Part shown: positions 18,147-26,437 of the stretch, piece after piece | Layout of the letters: the number at the start of each line of letters is the position of its first letter | How positions within the stretch are numbered: position 1 is the stretch's first letter | Source of the DNA: G965232465 sp965276005 | Lineage (GTDB): Bacteria; Pseudomonadota; Alphaproteobacteria; JAQWUY01 | Direction of reading: 5' to 3' | Assembly: GCA_965276005.1 (NCBI GenBank) | Contig: OZ254962.1 | Location: 2,294,001-2,358,000, forward strand | Length of the DNA: 64,000 nt | Made by a program: the position numbers and the translations under genes | Notes under the pieces: model-generated | Databases searched by the model: none | What the model saw: the letters and a program-made list of their open reading frames with translations, nothing else | What the model was told of the DNA's origin: nothing

Positions 18147-19127
18147 ATGAAGGAACAAAAAATACATTTTTTAATGCGATGTTTACAGGTGGTGTTTGTA
18201 TTTAGCCTGTTTATAGTATTACTGCAGCTGTATATATCTTATTATTTACCCACAGTGGTAGATAAATATACAAAGAAATATACAGAGATAACCGTCAAAC
18301 AGGCAATAAGCCAAATCGAGCAAAACTTGCCAGAAATTATAAATCCTTATGTGGAGCAAAACAATGCCCGGTTGAGCGATTCGATAGCGGAAAAATACAC
18401 CCAAGAAACCGCCCAAAAAGTCGCCCGTGAAATCGAGCAAAAACTGCCTGCTGTTATTGGCTCTTATTTGGAGCAAAACAACATTCGTTTGACCGATTCG
18501 ATTACACAGATTTTGCAACAAAATGCTACGGCTATATCCCGACAGCCGTCGACTATTCAAGACAAAATCGACACATATATGGCACAGCTGTTAAAATTAA
18601 AATTGCCGGGGCAATCACCCGTAGTCTTAAGCGACACAGCCGATGTGGTTATATTTGAATTTATGGATTATCAATGTGGATTCTGTAAACGGTTTTATAC
18701 ATCTGTTGAAACCACTAAGGAAATGTACGAGAAATTGCAAGTCAAATACATCGACTACCCCATATTGGGGGATATGTCGTACCTGTCGGCAACAATTGCT
18801 TTGGCGTTGTCGGAACAAGGCTTATATGAAGCCATGCACCACGCTTTAATGCGGCATCAGGGACAATTAACCCCACAGGGCTTGGAAGAAATTGGCGATA
18901 CGATAGGTGTCGATAAACAAAGGTTGGCACAAAGTATCAAAAATGCCGAATTTATCAACGCTATTCGCAACAACTTACGCATGGGTAAAGTATTCGGTCT
19001 AGAAGGCACCCCGTACTCGTTAATTGTCAGTTTTAACAAACAGGGAAAACTGGTTGGCGAAGACATCAATGGTTATGTAAATGCACAAACACTGTCTAGG
19101 TTGGTGCAAAAGTACAGCAATGATTAA
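18147..19127 (+). CDS. Membrane-anchored DsbA-family thiol oxidoreductase
   Basis: A 326-residue protein with one N-terminal membrane segment (about 14-33) and a periplasmic DsbA/thioredoxin-fold domain (about 157-322). The redox motif CGFC is at 177-180 and the cis-proline loop GTPYS lies near the end. It should form or isomerise disulfide bonds in exported proteins. The linker between membrane and catalytic domain holds two copies of a roughly 40-residue unit (about 48-80 and 87-120), each with IEQ-x-LP, EQNN and RL-x-DSI, probably a helical stalk. AAAGGTGA precedes the start. It follows the M48 gene, a frequent pairing in Alphaproteobacteria. Confidence 0.88.
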   Translation: MKEQKIHFLMRCLQVVFVFSLFIVLLQLYISYYLPTVVDKYTKKYTEITVKQAISQIEQNLPEIINPYVEQNNARLSDSIAEKYTQETAQKVAREIEQKLPAVIGSYLEQNNIRLTDSITQILQQNATAISRQPSTIQDKIDTYMAQLLKLKLPGQSPVVLSDTADVVIFEFMDYQCGFCKRFYTSVETTKEMYEKLQVKYIDYPILGDMSYLSATIALALSEQGLYEAMHHALMRHQGQLTPQGLEEIGDTIGVDKQRLAQSIKNAEFINAIRNNLRMGKVFGLEGTPYSLIVSFNKQGKLVGEDINGYVNAQTLSRLVQKYSND

Positions 19128-19163
19128 TATGATGTGTGAAATGATTATGTGTAGTAAGATTGT

Positions 19164-19346
19164 ATTAAAAGCGGTTGCAACCGCTGAGGGCGATAGCCCG
19201 ATGTGGTGCTCGATCGGGGGGAAGTGCGTGTGGTATTTTGTCGCACGCAGTGCGGTAAAATCCACATTGTACGCACGGGGGGCGAAGCCCCCTAGACTCG
19301 CCAAACAAGCCACAAACCGAAAATGGTATACACAATCATTTTATAC
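19164..19346 (+). repeat. Structured dispersed repeat, copy A (upstream of sfsA)
   Basis: A 183-nt element repeated in inverted orientation at 36255-36447. It contains, in order: the palindrome GCGGTTGCAACCGC; GGGC-GATA-GCCC; a long stem closed by GTGCGT (19224-19229) and ACGCAC (19271-19276), continued by GTGG-ATTTT against AAAAT-CCAC and capped by CGCAC-gca-GTGCG (19242-19254); and GGGGGC-gaa-GCCCCC. The first 77 nt differ from copy B at only two positions. It ends 26 nt before sfsA and may act in its leader. It is too structured and non-coding for a gene fragment. Confidence 0.85.
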
Positions 19347-19372
19347 GATATAGACTATATGCTGGAAGTAAT

Positions 19373-20089
19373 ATGATGTTTAAAAATATAACTATAGGGA
19401 CTCTTATAAAGCGATACAAGCGGTTTTTGGTGGATGTGCGGTTGTGTGATGGCACGGTGGTAACCGCCCATTGTGCCAATTCTGGGTCGATGAAATCTTT
19501 GTTGGTTGCGGGGGCGACTGTGTACTTGTCGCCAAATACCAACCCAAAGGCAAAACTGGATTGGCGGTGGGAAATTGTCGATGTGGGTACCAGCTTGGTG
19601 GGTATCAATACTTCTCGCCCCAACCACATTGTTACCGATGGCATAACGGCTAGGGCAATACCTGAATTAAAGGGTTATGCACATTTGACACAGGAAGTAA
19701 AGTATGGTAAAAATTCCCGTATCGACATCTTGTTAACCGATGATAGCAAGCCCGCTTGTTTTGTCGAAGTCAAAAATGCGACCATGTGCCGCACAGCAGG
19801 GGTGGTAGAATTTCCCGATGCGGTTACCGCCCGGGGGGCAAAACACCTGCAAGAGCTGTCCGATATGGTAGCGGAGGGCAAGCGGGCGGTGATGGTGTAT
19901 TTGGCAAACCGCACCGATTGTCAAGTGTTGCGGATTGCCGCCGATATTGATCCGCACTATAAGGCGTGTTGCCTACAAGCCCAGCAAAACGGTGTAGAAT
20001 TTTTGGCATACAAGGTGCAATTTATCAGCGATAATAGCGGGCATATTACCAACATAGCCGTCGACGCCCCGATTGCCGTGGATATGTAA
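19373..20089 (+). CDS. sfsA: SfsA family protein (sugar fermentation stimulation A)
   Basis: A 238-residue cytoplasmic protein of the SfsA family, which combines an OB-like N-terminal domain with a nuclease-like C-terminal fold and binds nucleic acid; its exact role is unsettled. Family landmarks are RYKRFLVDV (about 14-22), CANSGSM (34-40), TSRPNH (80-85) and the restriction-nuclease-like core SRIDILL with FVEVKNAT (about 114-136). GGAAG precedes tandem ATG codons at 19373 and 19376; the second could be the true start. The map gene starts 14 nt downstream, and sfsA-map-radC is a common alphaproteobacterial order. The structured repeat copy A occupies the space upstream. Confidence 0.93.
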   Translation: MMFKNITIGTLIKRYKRFLVDVRLCDGTVVTAHCANSGSMKSLLVAGATVYLSPNTNPKAKLDWRWEIVDVGTSLVGINTSRPNHIVTDGITARAIPELKGYAHLTQEVKYGKNSRIDILLTDDSKPACFVEVKNATMCRTAGVVEFPDAVTARGAKHLQELSDMVAEGKRAVMVYLANRTDCQVLRIAADIDPHYKACCLQAQQNGVEFLAYKVQFISDNSGHITNIAVDAPIAVDM

Positions 20090-20103
20090 TATAGTTTGAT
20101 ACC

Positions 20104-20919
20104 ATGAACGAACATTACGACGCCTTACAAATACGCATTTATGACGAAGATGCCATCGACGGATTGGCTAAGGCAGGTCGGTTGGCGGCGGAAACGCTGG
20201 ATTTTATTACACCTTATGTAACAACGGGGGTAACGACCGGGGCATTGGATCGCTTGATGCACCAGTTCATCCTAGACAACAATGCCATTCCCGCCCCATT
20301 ACACTACAAAGGATACCCCAAGGCGACTTGTGTTTCGATAAACCATGTGATTTGTCATGGCATTCCCAGTGATGCCCGTACATTAAAGGCAACCGATATG
20401 TTAAATATCGATGTGACGGTGATTGTCGACGGGTGGTATGGGGACACAAGTCGCATGTTTTATGCGGATATAAAAAAAACCCCGGTTAAAGCCAAACGCA
20501 TTACCAATATTGCCTATGTATGTTTACAACGGGCAGTGGCTGCAGTTGCCCCCGGCAATACATTTGGCGATATTGGGCATGCGATTCAATCGTATGCGGA
20601 ATCGCAAAATTGTAGCGTGGTGCAGGACTTTGTCGGGCATGGTATTGGACGGGCGTTTCACGAACCGCCTAGTGTGTTTCACTTTGGCGAACCGGGAACG
20701 GGGGCTGTGTTGCAACAAGGCATGGTGTTTACCATCGAGCCGATGATTAATTTGGGGGCAGCGGATGCAAAGATTCTCGACGATGGCTGGACAGCGGTCA
20801 CCAAAGACCGCAGTTTATCGGCACAGTGTGAACATACTTTGATGGTGATCGCCGATGGGTGTAGGGTGTTTACCCATTCGCCCAAAGGCTATGACTGTCC
20901 CCCGTATGATGTGCTATGA
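20104..20919 (+). CDS. map: Methionine aminopeptidase, type I
   Basis: A 271-residue cytoplasmic metalloenzyme that removes the initiator methionine from nascent proteins. The pita-bread fold ligands are all visible: Asp103 (NIDVT), Asp114 (GDTSR), His179 (GHGIG), Glu212 (FTIEP) and Glu243 (CEHT). The active-site His85 is in CHGIP. The length is normal. No clear Shine-Dalgarno precedes the start, 14 nt after sfsA, so translation may depend on coupling. The last codons overlap the radC start by four bases (ATGA). Confidence 0.97.
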   Translation: MNEHYDALQIRIYDEDAIDGLAKAGRLAAETLDFITPYVTTGVTTGALDRLMHQFILDNNAIPAPLHYKGYPKATCVSINHVICHGIPSDARTLKATDMLNIDVTVIVDGWYGDTSRMFYADIKKTPVKAKRITNIAYVCLQRAVAAVAPGNTFGDIGHAIQSYAESQNCSVVQDFVGHGIGRAFHEPPSVFHFGEPGTGAVLQQGMVFTIEPMINLGAADAKILDDGWTAVTKDRSLSAQCEHTLMVIADGCRVFTHSPKGYDCPPYDVL

Positions 20920-21602
20920 CTGATACGCAAAAACCCCATTATTACGGACACAGACAACGCCTTCGCCATCGCTTTTTGGACGCTATGGGCGATGGGTTGG
21001 CAGATTATGAAATTCTCGAATTGTTGTTGCAGTACGCTATTCCCCGCCGTGATGTCAAGCCGATTGCAAAATCTTTGATCGCCCAGTTCGGATCGATTCG
21101 GGGGGTGATGGGGGCAAGTCTGACCAGCCTGACAAAAATTGACGGTATCGGTGAAAATACCGCCGTATTGCTGAAAGTCGCTCACAAAGCGGTTGTCCTT
21201 GCCAGCAAACAAGAAATTCAAAACACGCACATTTTGGGGACTTGGGATAAGGTTATCGAATATTGCACTTTGCATATGGCATACACGGATACAGAGCAGT
21301 TTCGGGTGATTTTCCTAAATAGCCGCAACCGTATCATTGTCGACGAAGTCCAAACCACCGGCAGCATCAACGAAACCGCCATATATCCCCGGGAAGTGGT
21401 CAAACGGGCATTGGAACTGGGGGCTGTATCGGTGATTATGGTACACAACCACCCCAGCGGCGATGCCACCCCCTCACAAGCAGACATCGACATGACATAC
21501 CAAGTAAAAGACGCCTGTGCCACCGTCAATATAAAAGTCCACGACCACATTGTCATCAGCAAAGAAAATGTCGCATCTTTTAAGACGCTAGGTATTTTGT
21601 AA
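20916..21602 (+). CDS. radC: RadC family JAMM-domain protein
   Basis: A 228-residue protein with a helix-hairpin-helix-like N-terminal part (about 60-95; KIDGIGE) and a C-terminal MPN/JAMM zinc domain. The metal motif is HNHPSGD (177-183) with Asp190 in PSQAD; the upstream Glu152-containing segment (GSINETAIYPREV) is also conserved. Despite the name, a direct role of RadC in DNA repair has not been established. The start overlaps the map stop as ATGA, so the two are translationally coupled. The gene ends the sfsA-map-radC unit; a promoter follows for the next operon. Confidence 0.95.
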   Translation: MTDTQKPHYYGHRQRLRHRFLDAMGDGLADYEILELLLQYAIPRRDVKPIAKSLIAQFGSIRGVMGASLTSLTKIDGIGENTAVLLKVAHKAVVLASKQEIQNTHILGTWDKVIEYCTLHMAYTDTEQFRVIFLNSRNRIIVDEVQTTGSINETAIYPREVVKRALELGAVSVIMVHNHPSGDATPSQADIDMTYQVKDACATVNIKVHDHIVISKENVASFKTLGIL

Positions 21603-21606
21603 CATA

Positions 21607-21635
21607 TTGCTAAAACTATAATTTTTGTGTATAGT
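21607..21635 (+). promoter_or_regulatory. Candidate promoter for the M20-ABC-ferredoxin operon
   Basis: TTGCTA (21607-21612), 17-base spacer, TATAGT (21630-21635), immediately after the radC stop. A start near 21642 would give a leader of about 25 nt with the ribosome site AGGAAA. Confidence 0.5.
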
Positions 21636-21666
21636 ATGTCAACACACTTTAATAGGAAACCCACAC

Positions 21667-22827
21667 ATGAATATTCATCCGTATGCACAACAGATTTTTA
21701 CAGAAGTTACAAAGTGGCGTCGCCACATGCACGCCCACCCGGAAAACAGCCTAGTAGAATATGAAACTTCGGCATTTGTAAAACAAAAACTTGACGAAAT
21801 GGGCATTGCATACCAACATTTTGCTGATACAGGTATTGTTGCCACCTTAAAAAAAGGCAGCGGCAATCGAGCGATTGGGTTTCGTTGTGAGCTAGACGCC
21901 TTGCCGATGACGGAAGAAAACGACCATCTGCCCTATAAATCGCAGAATCAAGGTGTTATGCACGCCTGCGGACACGACGGGCACACGGCGATGTTGCTGG
22001 GGGCGGCAAAAGCGTTACAACAAGTAGGCGAATTTGACGGTACGGTATATCTGATTTTCCAACCGGGTGAAGAGGGCGAAGCGGGGGCTAGCAAGATGAT
22101 AGCCGATGGCATGTTTGATGTATGCCCGATGGATGAAGTGTACGCTATTCACAATTGGCCCGGTATGCCTTTTGCCACTGCGGCGGCGACTAAGGGGGCG
22201 ATTATGGCGGCGGCAGACGCATTTCGTATCACCGTAAAAGGACAGGGGGGACACGCCGCAATACCTCACTTAAGTACGGATCCGGTGGTGATTGCATCAC
22301 AGCTGGTAACCGCCTTGCAAAGTATCACTGCCCGCAATGTCGACCCGGTAAAAGCGTGCGTGGTGTCGGCAACTGTGCTACAGGGGGGATCGGCGTTTAA
22401 TGTGATTCCTGACACAGTGGAAATATTGGGCACTGTCCGTACATTTGCCTCGGATATACGGGACTTGGTGGAAACCAGAATGGGCGAGATGGGTAAAGGT
22501 TTTGCGGTGGCGTTTACTTGTGATATAGATGTAGAGTACACACGGGGCTATCAAGCCACCATCAACAGCGATGCAGCAACCGAATACGCAGGTAAAGCCA
22601 TGGGGGAAATTGTCGGCAGCCAAAATATTATTTGGGACGCCCCTCCGTCTATGGGCGGTGAGGATTTTAGCGATATGTTGGAAAAAGTCGAAGGCAATTA
22701 CATATGGTTGGGTGTGGGTGATATGGGCGGGCTGCACACCACCCGGTACGATTTTAACGATGATATTATCCCGATTGGTATATCGTATTGGTTACAAATG
22801 GCACATTCCCGCTTGCCGGTGAAGTAA
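21667..22827 (+). CDS. M20D family amidohydrolase (hippurate/N-acyl-amino-acid hydrolase-like)
   Basis: A 386-residue metallo-amidohydrolase. I start it at 21667, where AGGAAA precedes and the protein begins MNIHPYAQ; an upstream in-frame start would overlap the promoter. The dinuclear metal site typical of M20D enzymes is visible: Cys101 and His103 in HACGHDGH, Glu135 and Glu136 in PGEEGE, His162 in IHNWPG, and the C-terminal GGEDFSDM motif. The family removes acyl or acetyl groups from amino acids or splits similar amides; the substrate cannot be told here. An ABC exporter starts four bases after the stop, so they are cotranscribed. Confidence 0.9.
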   Translation: MNIHPYAQQIFTEVTKWRRHMHAHPENSLVEYETSAFVKQKLDEMGIAYQHFADTGIVATLKKGSGNRAIGFRCELDALPMTEENDHLPYKSQNQGVMHACGHDGHTAMLLGAAKALQQVGEFDGTVYLIFQPGEEGEAGASKMIADGMFDVCPMDEVYAIHNWPGMPFATAAATKGAIMAAADAFRITVKGQGGHAAIPHLSTDPVVIASQLVTALQSITARNVDPVKACVVSATVLQGGSAFNVIPDTVEILGTVRTFASDIRDLVETRMGEMGKGFAVAFTCDIDVEYTRGYQATINSDAATEYAGKAMGEIVGSQNIIWDAPPSMGGEDFSDMLEKVEGNYIWLGVGDMGGLHTTRYDFNDDIIPIGISYWLQMAHSRLPVK

Positions 22828-22831
22828 ATAT

Positions 22832-24580
22832 ATGGCTGAGTTATTACACTATTCGACAAAGACTTTATTAAAGCGGTTTTACATCACATATCTCCCCCCT
22901 TATGTGGCGAGATTGGCGGTGGCGTTTGTCTGTATGGTTATTGTTGCCGTGATTACCGCCATACAAGTACAAGCCATCGAACCGATGATTAACGATGTAC
23001 TGAGCGGTGTCAACCCATACATAGTATACATTGTCGCCGGCGGTCTGATTGTGGTCGGTTTTATCAAGGCGTGTGCGGTGTATGTCGAACGGGTGTTTAT
23101 GAACCGTATTGTATTGTCCGTAACCAAAGATTTACAAGTACAGATATATGAAAAGCTGATGGCGGTAGACACAGAGTATTTAGAACAACAAGGCACCGCC
23201 CGCCAATTGTCCCGATTTAGTACGGATATTGGCAACCTTGGCGGGCTTATCAATTCTGTGATAACCGGCATTATTAAAGAATTGTTGACCTTTATCGCCT
23301 TGTTGGGGGTGATGCTGTACAATTCGTGGCAGATGACTTTGTTTGTGATTTTTATATTGCCCTTAACCTTGATTCCCATCGGTAAAATTGGTCGTAAGCT
23401 GGAACGCATCTCCCTTGAATCGTTTGAAGAAGTCGGGCATATGACCGCATACTTAGACGATACCCTAAAGGGGGCAAGACAGGTAAAGTCATACAATTTA
23501 CAAAACCATGTGACCGATTTGGTAAAACACACTTTTCAAAAGGTATTTGCCATTAGCTATCGGGGGGAACGCACGGCGGCGATTGCCAACCCTATATTAG
23601 AGGTAACCGTTGCCCTTGTTATCGGTGTTATATTGATATGGGGGGCGTACTTGGTAAAAACAGGCGATTTAGATGCGGGACGGTTTATGGCGTTTTTTGT
23701 GGCTATGGGGGCGGCATATCGCCCCCTAAAAGCGGTGAGCACCCTCAACATGATTATCAGAAACGGTATGGCGTCTTGTAAGCGGGTGTTTTCCTTGCTG
23801 GATATGCCAAATACCATTCAACAAAAGCCCGATGCTGTTGATTTTACATTGCAACGGGGCGATATGGTATTGCAAGGGGTGCATTTTCACTATCAAAACG
23901 GCATTCCCGTATTGCAGGGGTTCGATGTGCATATACCGGCGGGGAAAACGGTGGCTTTTGTCGGGGCAAGCGGATCTGGTAAATCGACTTTATTAAACCT
24001 TATCCCCCGTTTTTATGACATCAGCGATGGTGATATAACCATCGATGGCACCAGTATATATGACATGACATTCGAGTCCTTACGCAAACACATTGCATTG
24101 GTAAGCCAAGAAACCATACTGTTTAACACCACCGTACGGGACAATGTGGCACTAGGCAATTTACAAGCCTCAGAAGCCGATATTATTCAGGCGTTAGAGG
24201 ATGCGTCTGCATGGGAATTTGTCGACAAATTACAACACGGTTTGGATACTATGGTGGGGGAGCGGGGATTGCAATTGTCCGGCGGACAACGCCAACGCAT
24301 ATCGATTGCTAGGGCGTTTTTAAAAAATGCCCCGATTGTGTTACTCGATGAAGCCACATCGGCACTGGATACCAACAGCGAACGCCACATTCAAAAATCA
24401 CTCGACAGCCTGATGCAAGGGCGTACTTGTGTGGTGGTTGCCCACCGCTTGTCGACAATTCAGAATGCAGATATTATCTATGTCATGCAGGCGGGCAGCA
24501 TTATGGAACACGGCACCCACGACACACTGCAACGGCAAAACGGTATATATGCCAGTCTCATTAAGGCACAGACATTATAA
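22832..24580 (+). CDS. ABC exporter, fused membrane and ATPase domains (MsbA-like)
   Basis: A 582-residue half-transporter that works as a homodimer in the inner membrane. Six membrane helices occupy about 20-320. The ATPase domain has Walker A GASGSGKST (about 377-385), the signature LSGGQRQR (about 481-488), Walker B IVLLDEATSALD (about 500-511) and the H-loop VVAHRLST. The layout and sequence resemble MsbA-type lipid flippases, but other hydrophobic substrates are possible. GGTGAAG inside the previous gene's end serves as ribosome site. The stop overlaps the ferredoxin start by one base (TAATG), so expression is coupled. Confidence 0.9.
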   Translation: MAELLHYSTKTLLKRFYITYLPPYVARLAVAFVCMVIVAVITAIQVQAIEPMINDVLSGVNPYIVYIVAGGLIVVGFIKACAVYVERVFMNRIVLSVTKDLQVQIYEKLMAVDTEYLEQQGTARQLSRFSTDIGNLGGLINSVITGIIKELLTFIALLGVMLYNSWQMTLFVIFILPLTLIPIGKIGRKLERISLESFEEVGHMTAYLDDTLKGARQVKSYNLQNHVTDLVKHTFQKVFAISYRGERTAAIANPILEVTVALVIGVILIWGAYLVKTGDLDAGRFMAFFVAMGAAYRPLKAVSTLNMIIRNGMASCKRVFSLLDMPNTIQQKPDAVDFTLQRGDMVLQGVHFHYQNGIPVLQGFDVHIPAGKTVAFVGASGSGKSTLLNLIPRFYDISDGDITIDGTSIYDMTFESLRKHIALVSQETILFNTTVRDNVALGNLQASEADIIQALEDASAWEFVDKLQHGLDTMVGERGLQLSGGQRQRISIARAFLKNAPIVLLDEATSALDTNSERHIQKSLDSLMQGRTCVVVAHRLSTIQNADIIYVMQAGSIMEHGTHDTLQRQNGIYASLIKAQTL

Positions 24581-24900
24581 TGCACATATTCGTTACAGAT
24601 TTTGACGGCACGGAACACAAGTTGGAGGCAATCGAGGGCTGGCGGGTGATGGAAATTATTCGGGATTGGCAATTGCCAATAAAAGCAGAATGCGGCGGAT
24701 GTTGTAGCTGTGCCACCTGTCATGTGTATGTGGACGAGGCATGGATGCCCATGTTATCAGAACCAGAAGCCGAAGAATGGGATCGTTTGGATGAGGCGTT
24801 CGAAGTAACAGAAAACTCCCGCCTGTCGTGTCAAATTATTTTATCCGAACAGATGAACGGACTAAAAGTTACTATGGCACCGGGATCGGAAAAAGATTGA
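24580..24900 (+). CDS. 2Fe-2S ferredoxin, adrenodoxin type
   Basis: A 106-residue electron carrier. The cluster ligands follow the adrenodoxin pattern: Cys38, Cys44 and Cys47 in CGGCCSCATC, and the last Cys near 83 in RLSCQI. An additional cysteine at 41 or 42 replaces the usual small residue. The acidic stretch before the last Cys (EPEAEEWDRLDEAFEV) is typical of this type, which serves cytochromes P450 or Fe-S assembly. It is coupled to the ABC exporter through a TAATG overlap. It converges on xylB with only 17 nt between the stops and no visible terminator. Confidence 0.94.
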   Translation: MHIFVTDFDGTEHKLEAIEGWRVMEIIRDWQLPIKAECGGCCSCATCHVYVDEAWMPMLSEPEAEEWDRLDEAFEVTENSRLSCQIILSEQMNGLKVTMAPGSEKD

Positions 24901-24917
24901 TTACCCTGTTATATCCC

Positions 24918-26420
24918 CTAATCCATCTGGCACAATTGGGTATTGATATGAAACAACGCATCGTGGGCTTGCTTGTATATGTGTATATAGCGTTTATACT
25001 GTGCCGTTTTTGCGGTGTCTGCTGTCCAAGTTTTCTCAGCACTAAATACCTGTTGTATATCGCTGATGTGCCAGTGTTGCATGCCGATTGCTGCTAGGAT
25101 TGCCGCCCCCATTGCTCCGCCGTGCGATGCGTTGCGGACTGTTGCCACATCACAGCCAAAAACATCCGCCTGCATTTGGTTCCAAAAATCGGACGCTGTG
25201 CCGCCCCCAGAGGCGTACACCTTTACGCCATCGGTTTTATTGGGCATAATGACATCCATTATATCATTGAGGGCATAAGTAATGCCTTCTAGTACAGCCC
25301 GGTTAAAATGCTGTGTCGTGTGTTCATAGCGGGCACCGATAAATCCCCCCCGGGCATTGGGATTCGAATATGGACACCGTTCGCCCATCAGATAGGGCAA
25401 ATACAGCAATCCCGCCGCTCCGATGGGGGCATGTTGTGCTTGTTCGATAAGGGTGTCGTACGATATGTTTATATCTGTGTCCGCTTGTAATATATCGTGC
25501 CACCACGATAAGGCACTGCCCGCACACAGGGCAACGCCCATAGTGTGCCATGTATTTGGCAACACGCTACAAGACACTTGTATTTTGCCATGTGGATTAT
25601 CGATGGGGGTTGTATGCACCGCCGCCACAATACCGGCGGTACCGATAGTGGTTTGGGCAATACCCGGTTGATAAATGCCACAGCCTAAGGTCTGAATAAC
25701 CGCATCGCCACCGCCACCAATAACGGGAATACCCGCCGGCACGCCAAATACAGATGTGGCACGGTCTGTGGTATAACCGCTTACTTCGGTGGATTCGTAA
25801 CAGGGGGGTAGTAGAGATTTATCGATACCTATGGTATCCATAAGGGCATTTGCCCAACGGCGATTGACCACATCCAATAGCCCCGTCCCTGAGGCTTCGC
25901 TGACTTCGGTTGCTATTTCCCCTGTTAGGCAAAACCGTAAGTAATCTTTGGGGTTTACAATGTGAGCGGTTTTTTCAAACAGCTGAGGTTCATGTTTTTG
26001 AAACCACTTGATTTTGCCGGCTGTAAATCCTACTAGCATAGCATTATTGGTCATTTTGGTAAGGGCATGCACGCCCCCAACCGTTTCTGTGATGGCATCG
26101 CATTCGACACTGTTGCGTTGGTCGTTCCATAAAATACACGGTCGCAACATATTTCCGTCCGCATCCAACGCCGTCATACCGTGCATTTGTCCCGACAGCC
26201 CAATACAGGCTATCCGTATATTTTGTTGCCGTTTTAAAATCTCCTGCAGACAACGGGCGGTTGCATCTACCCACAGCTGCGGGTTTTGTTCCGCCCATCC
26301 GGATTGTGGCTGATCGAAACCGTAAGATACAATGGCGGTGTCTATCACATGCCCCGTATGGTCGATAACAATACTTTTGGTGCCTGATGTGCCAATGTCG
26401 ATGCCTAAAAAATAAGTCAT
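24918..26420 (-). CDS. xylB: Xylulokinase, FGGY family
   Basis: A 500-residue sugar kinase, usual length. XylB phosphorylates D-xylulose with ATP to xylulose 5-phosphate, feeding the pentose phosphate pathway. The N-terminal ATPase core begins FLGIDIGTSGTKS; the sugar-binding motif GLSGQMHG (about 73-80) and WNDQR (about 98-102) are typical of xylulokinases. The second ATPase lobe carries IGTAGIV (about 267-273) and the C-terminal ASGGGTASDFW motif. It is the last gene of a ten-gene minus-strand operon, 17 nt after the aldolase fusion, with AAGGA as ribosome site. Other ketopentoses or a ketotetrose as substrate cannot be excluded. Confidence 0.9.
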   Translation of the reverse strand: MTYFLGIDIGTSGTKSIVIDHTGHVIDTAIVSYGFDQPQSGWAEQNPQLWVDATARCLQEILKRQQNIRIACIGLSGQMHGMTALDADGNMLRPCILWNDQRNSVECDAITETVGGVHALTKMTNNAMLVGFTAGKIKWFQKHEPQLFEKTAHIVNPKDYLRFCLTGEIATEVSEASGTGLLDVVNRRWANALMDTIGIDKSLLPPCYESTEVSGYTTDRATSVFGVPAGIPVIGGGGDAVIQTLGCGIYQPGIAQTTIGTAGIVAAVHTTPIDNPHGKIQVSCSVLPNTWHTMGVALCAGSALSWWHDILQADTDINISYDTLIEQAQHAPIGAAGLLYLPYLMGERCPYSNPNARGGFIGARYEHTTQHFNRAVLEGITYALNDIMDVIMPNKTDGVKVYASGGGTASDFWNQMQADVFGCDVATVRNASHGGAMGAAILAAIGMQHWHISDIQQVFSAEKTWTADTAKTAQYKRYIHIYKQAHDALFHINTQLCQMD

Positions 26421-26437
26421 AGTTTTTGTCCTTGTGT

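Noticed and set aside
19020..19353. Short ORFs on both strands over structured repeat copy A (and the like over copy B)
   Set aside because: They arise from the repeat, carry no ribosome sites, and the substitutions between copies preserve stems rather than codons.
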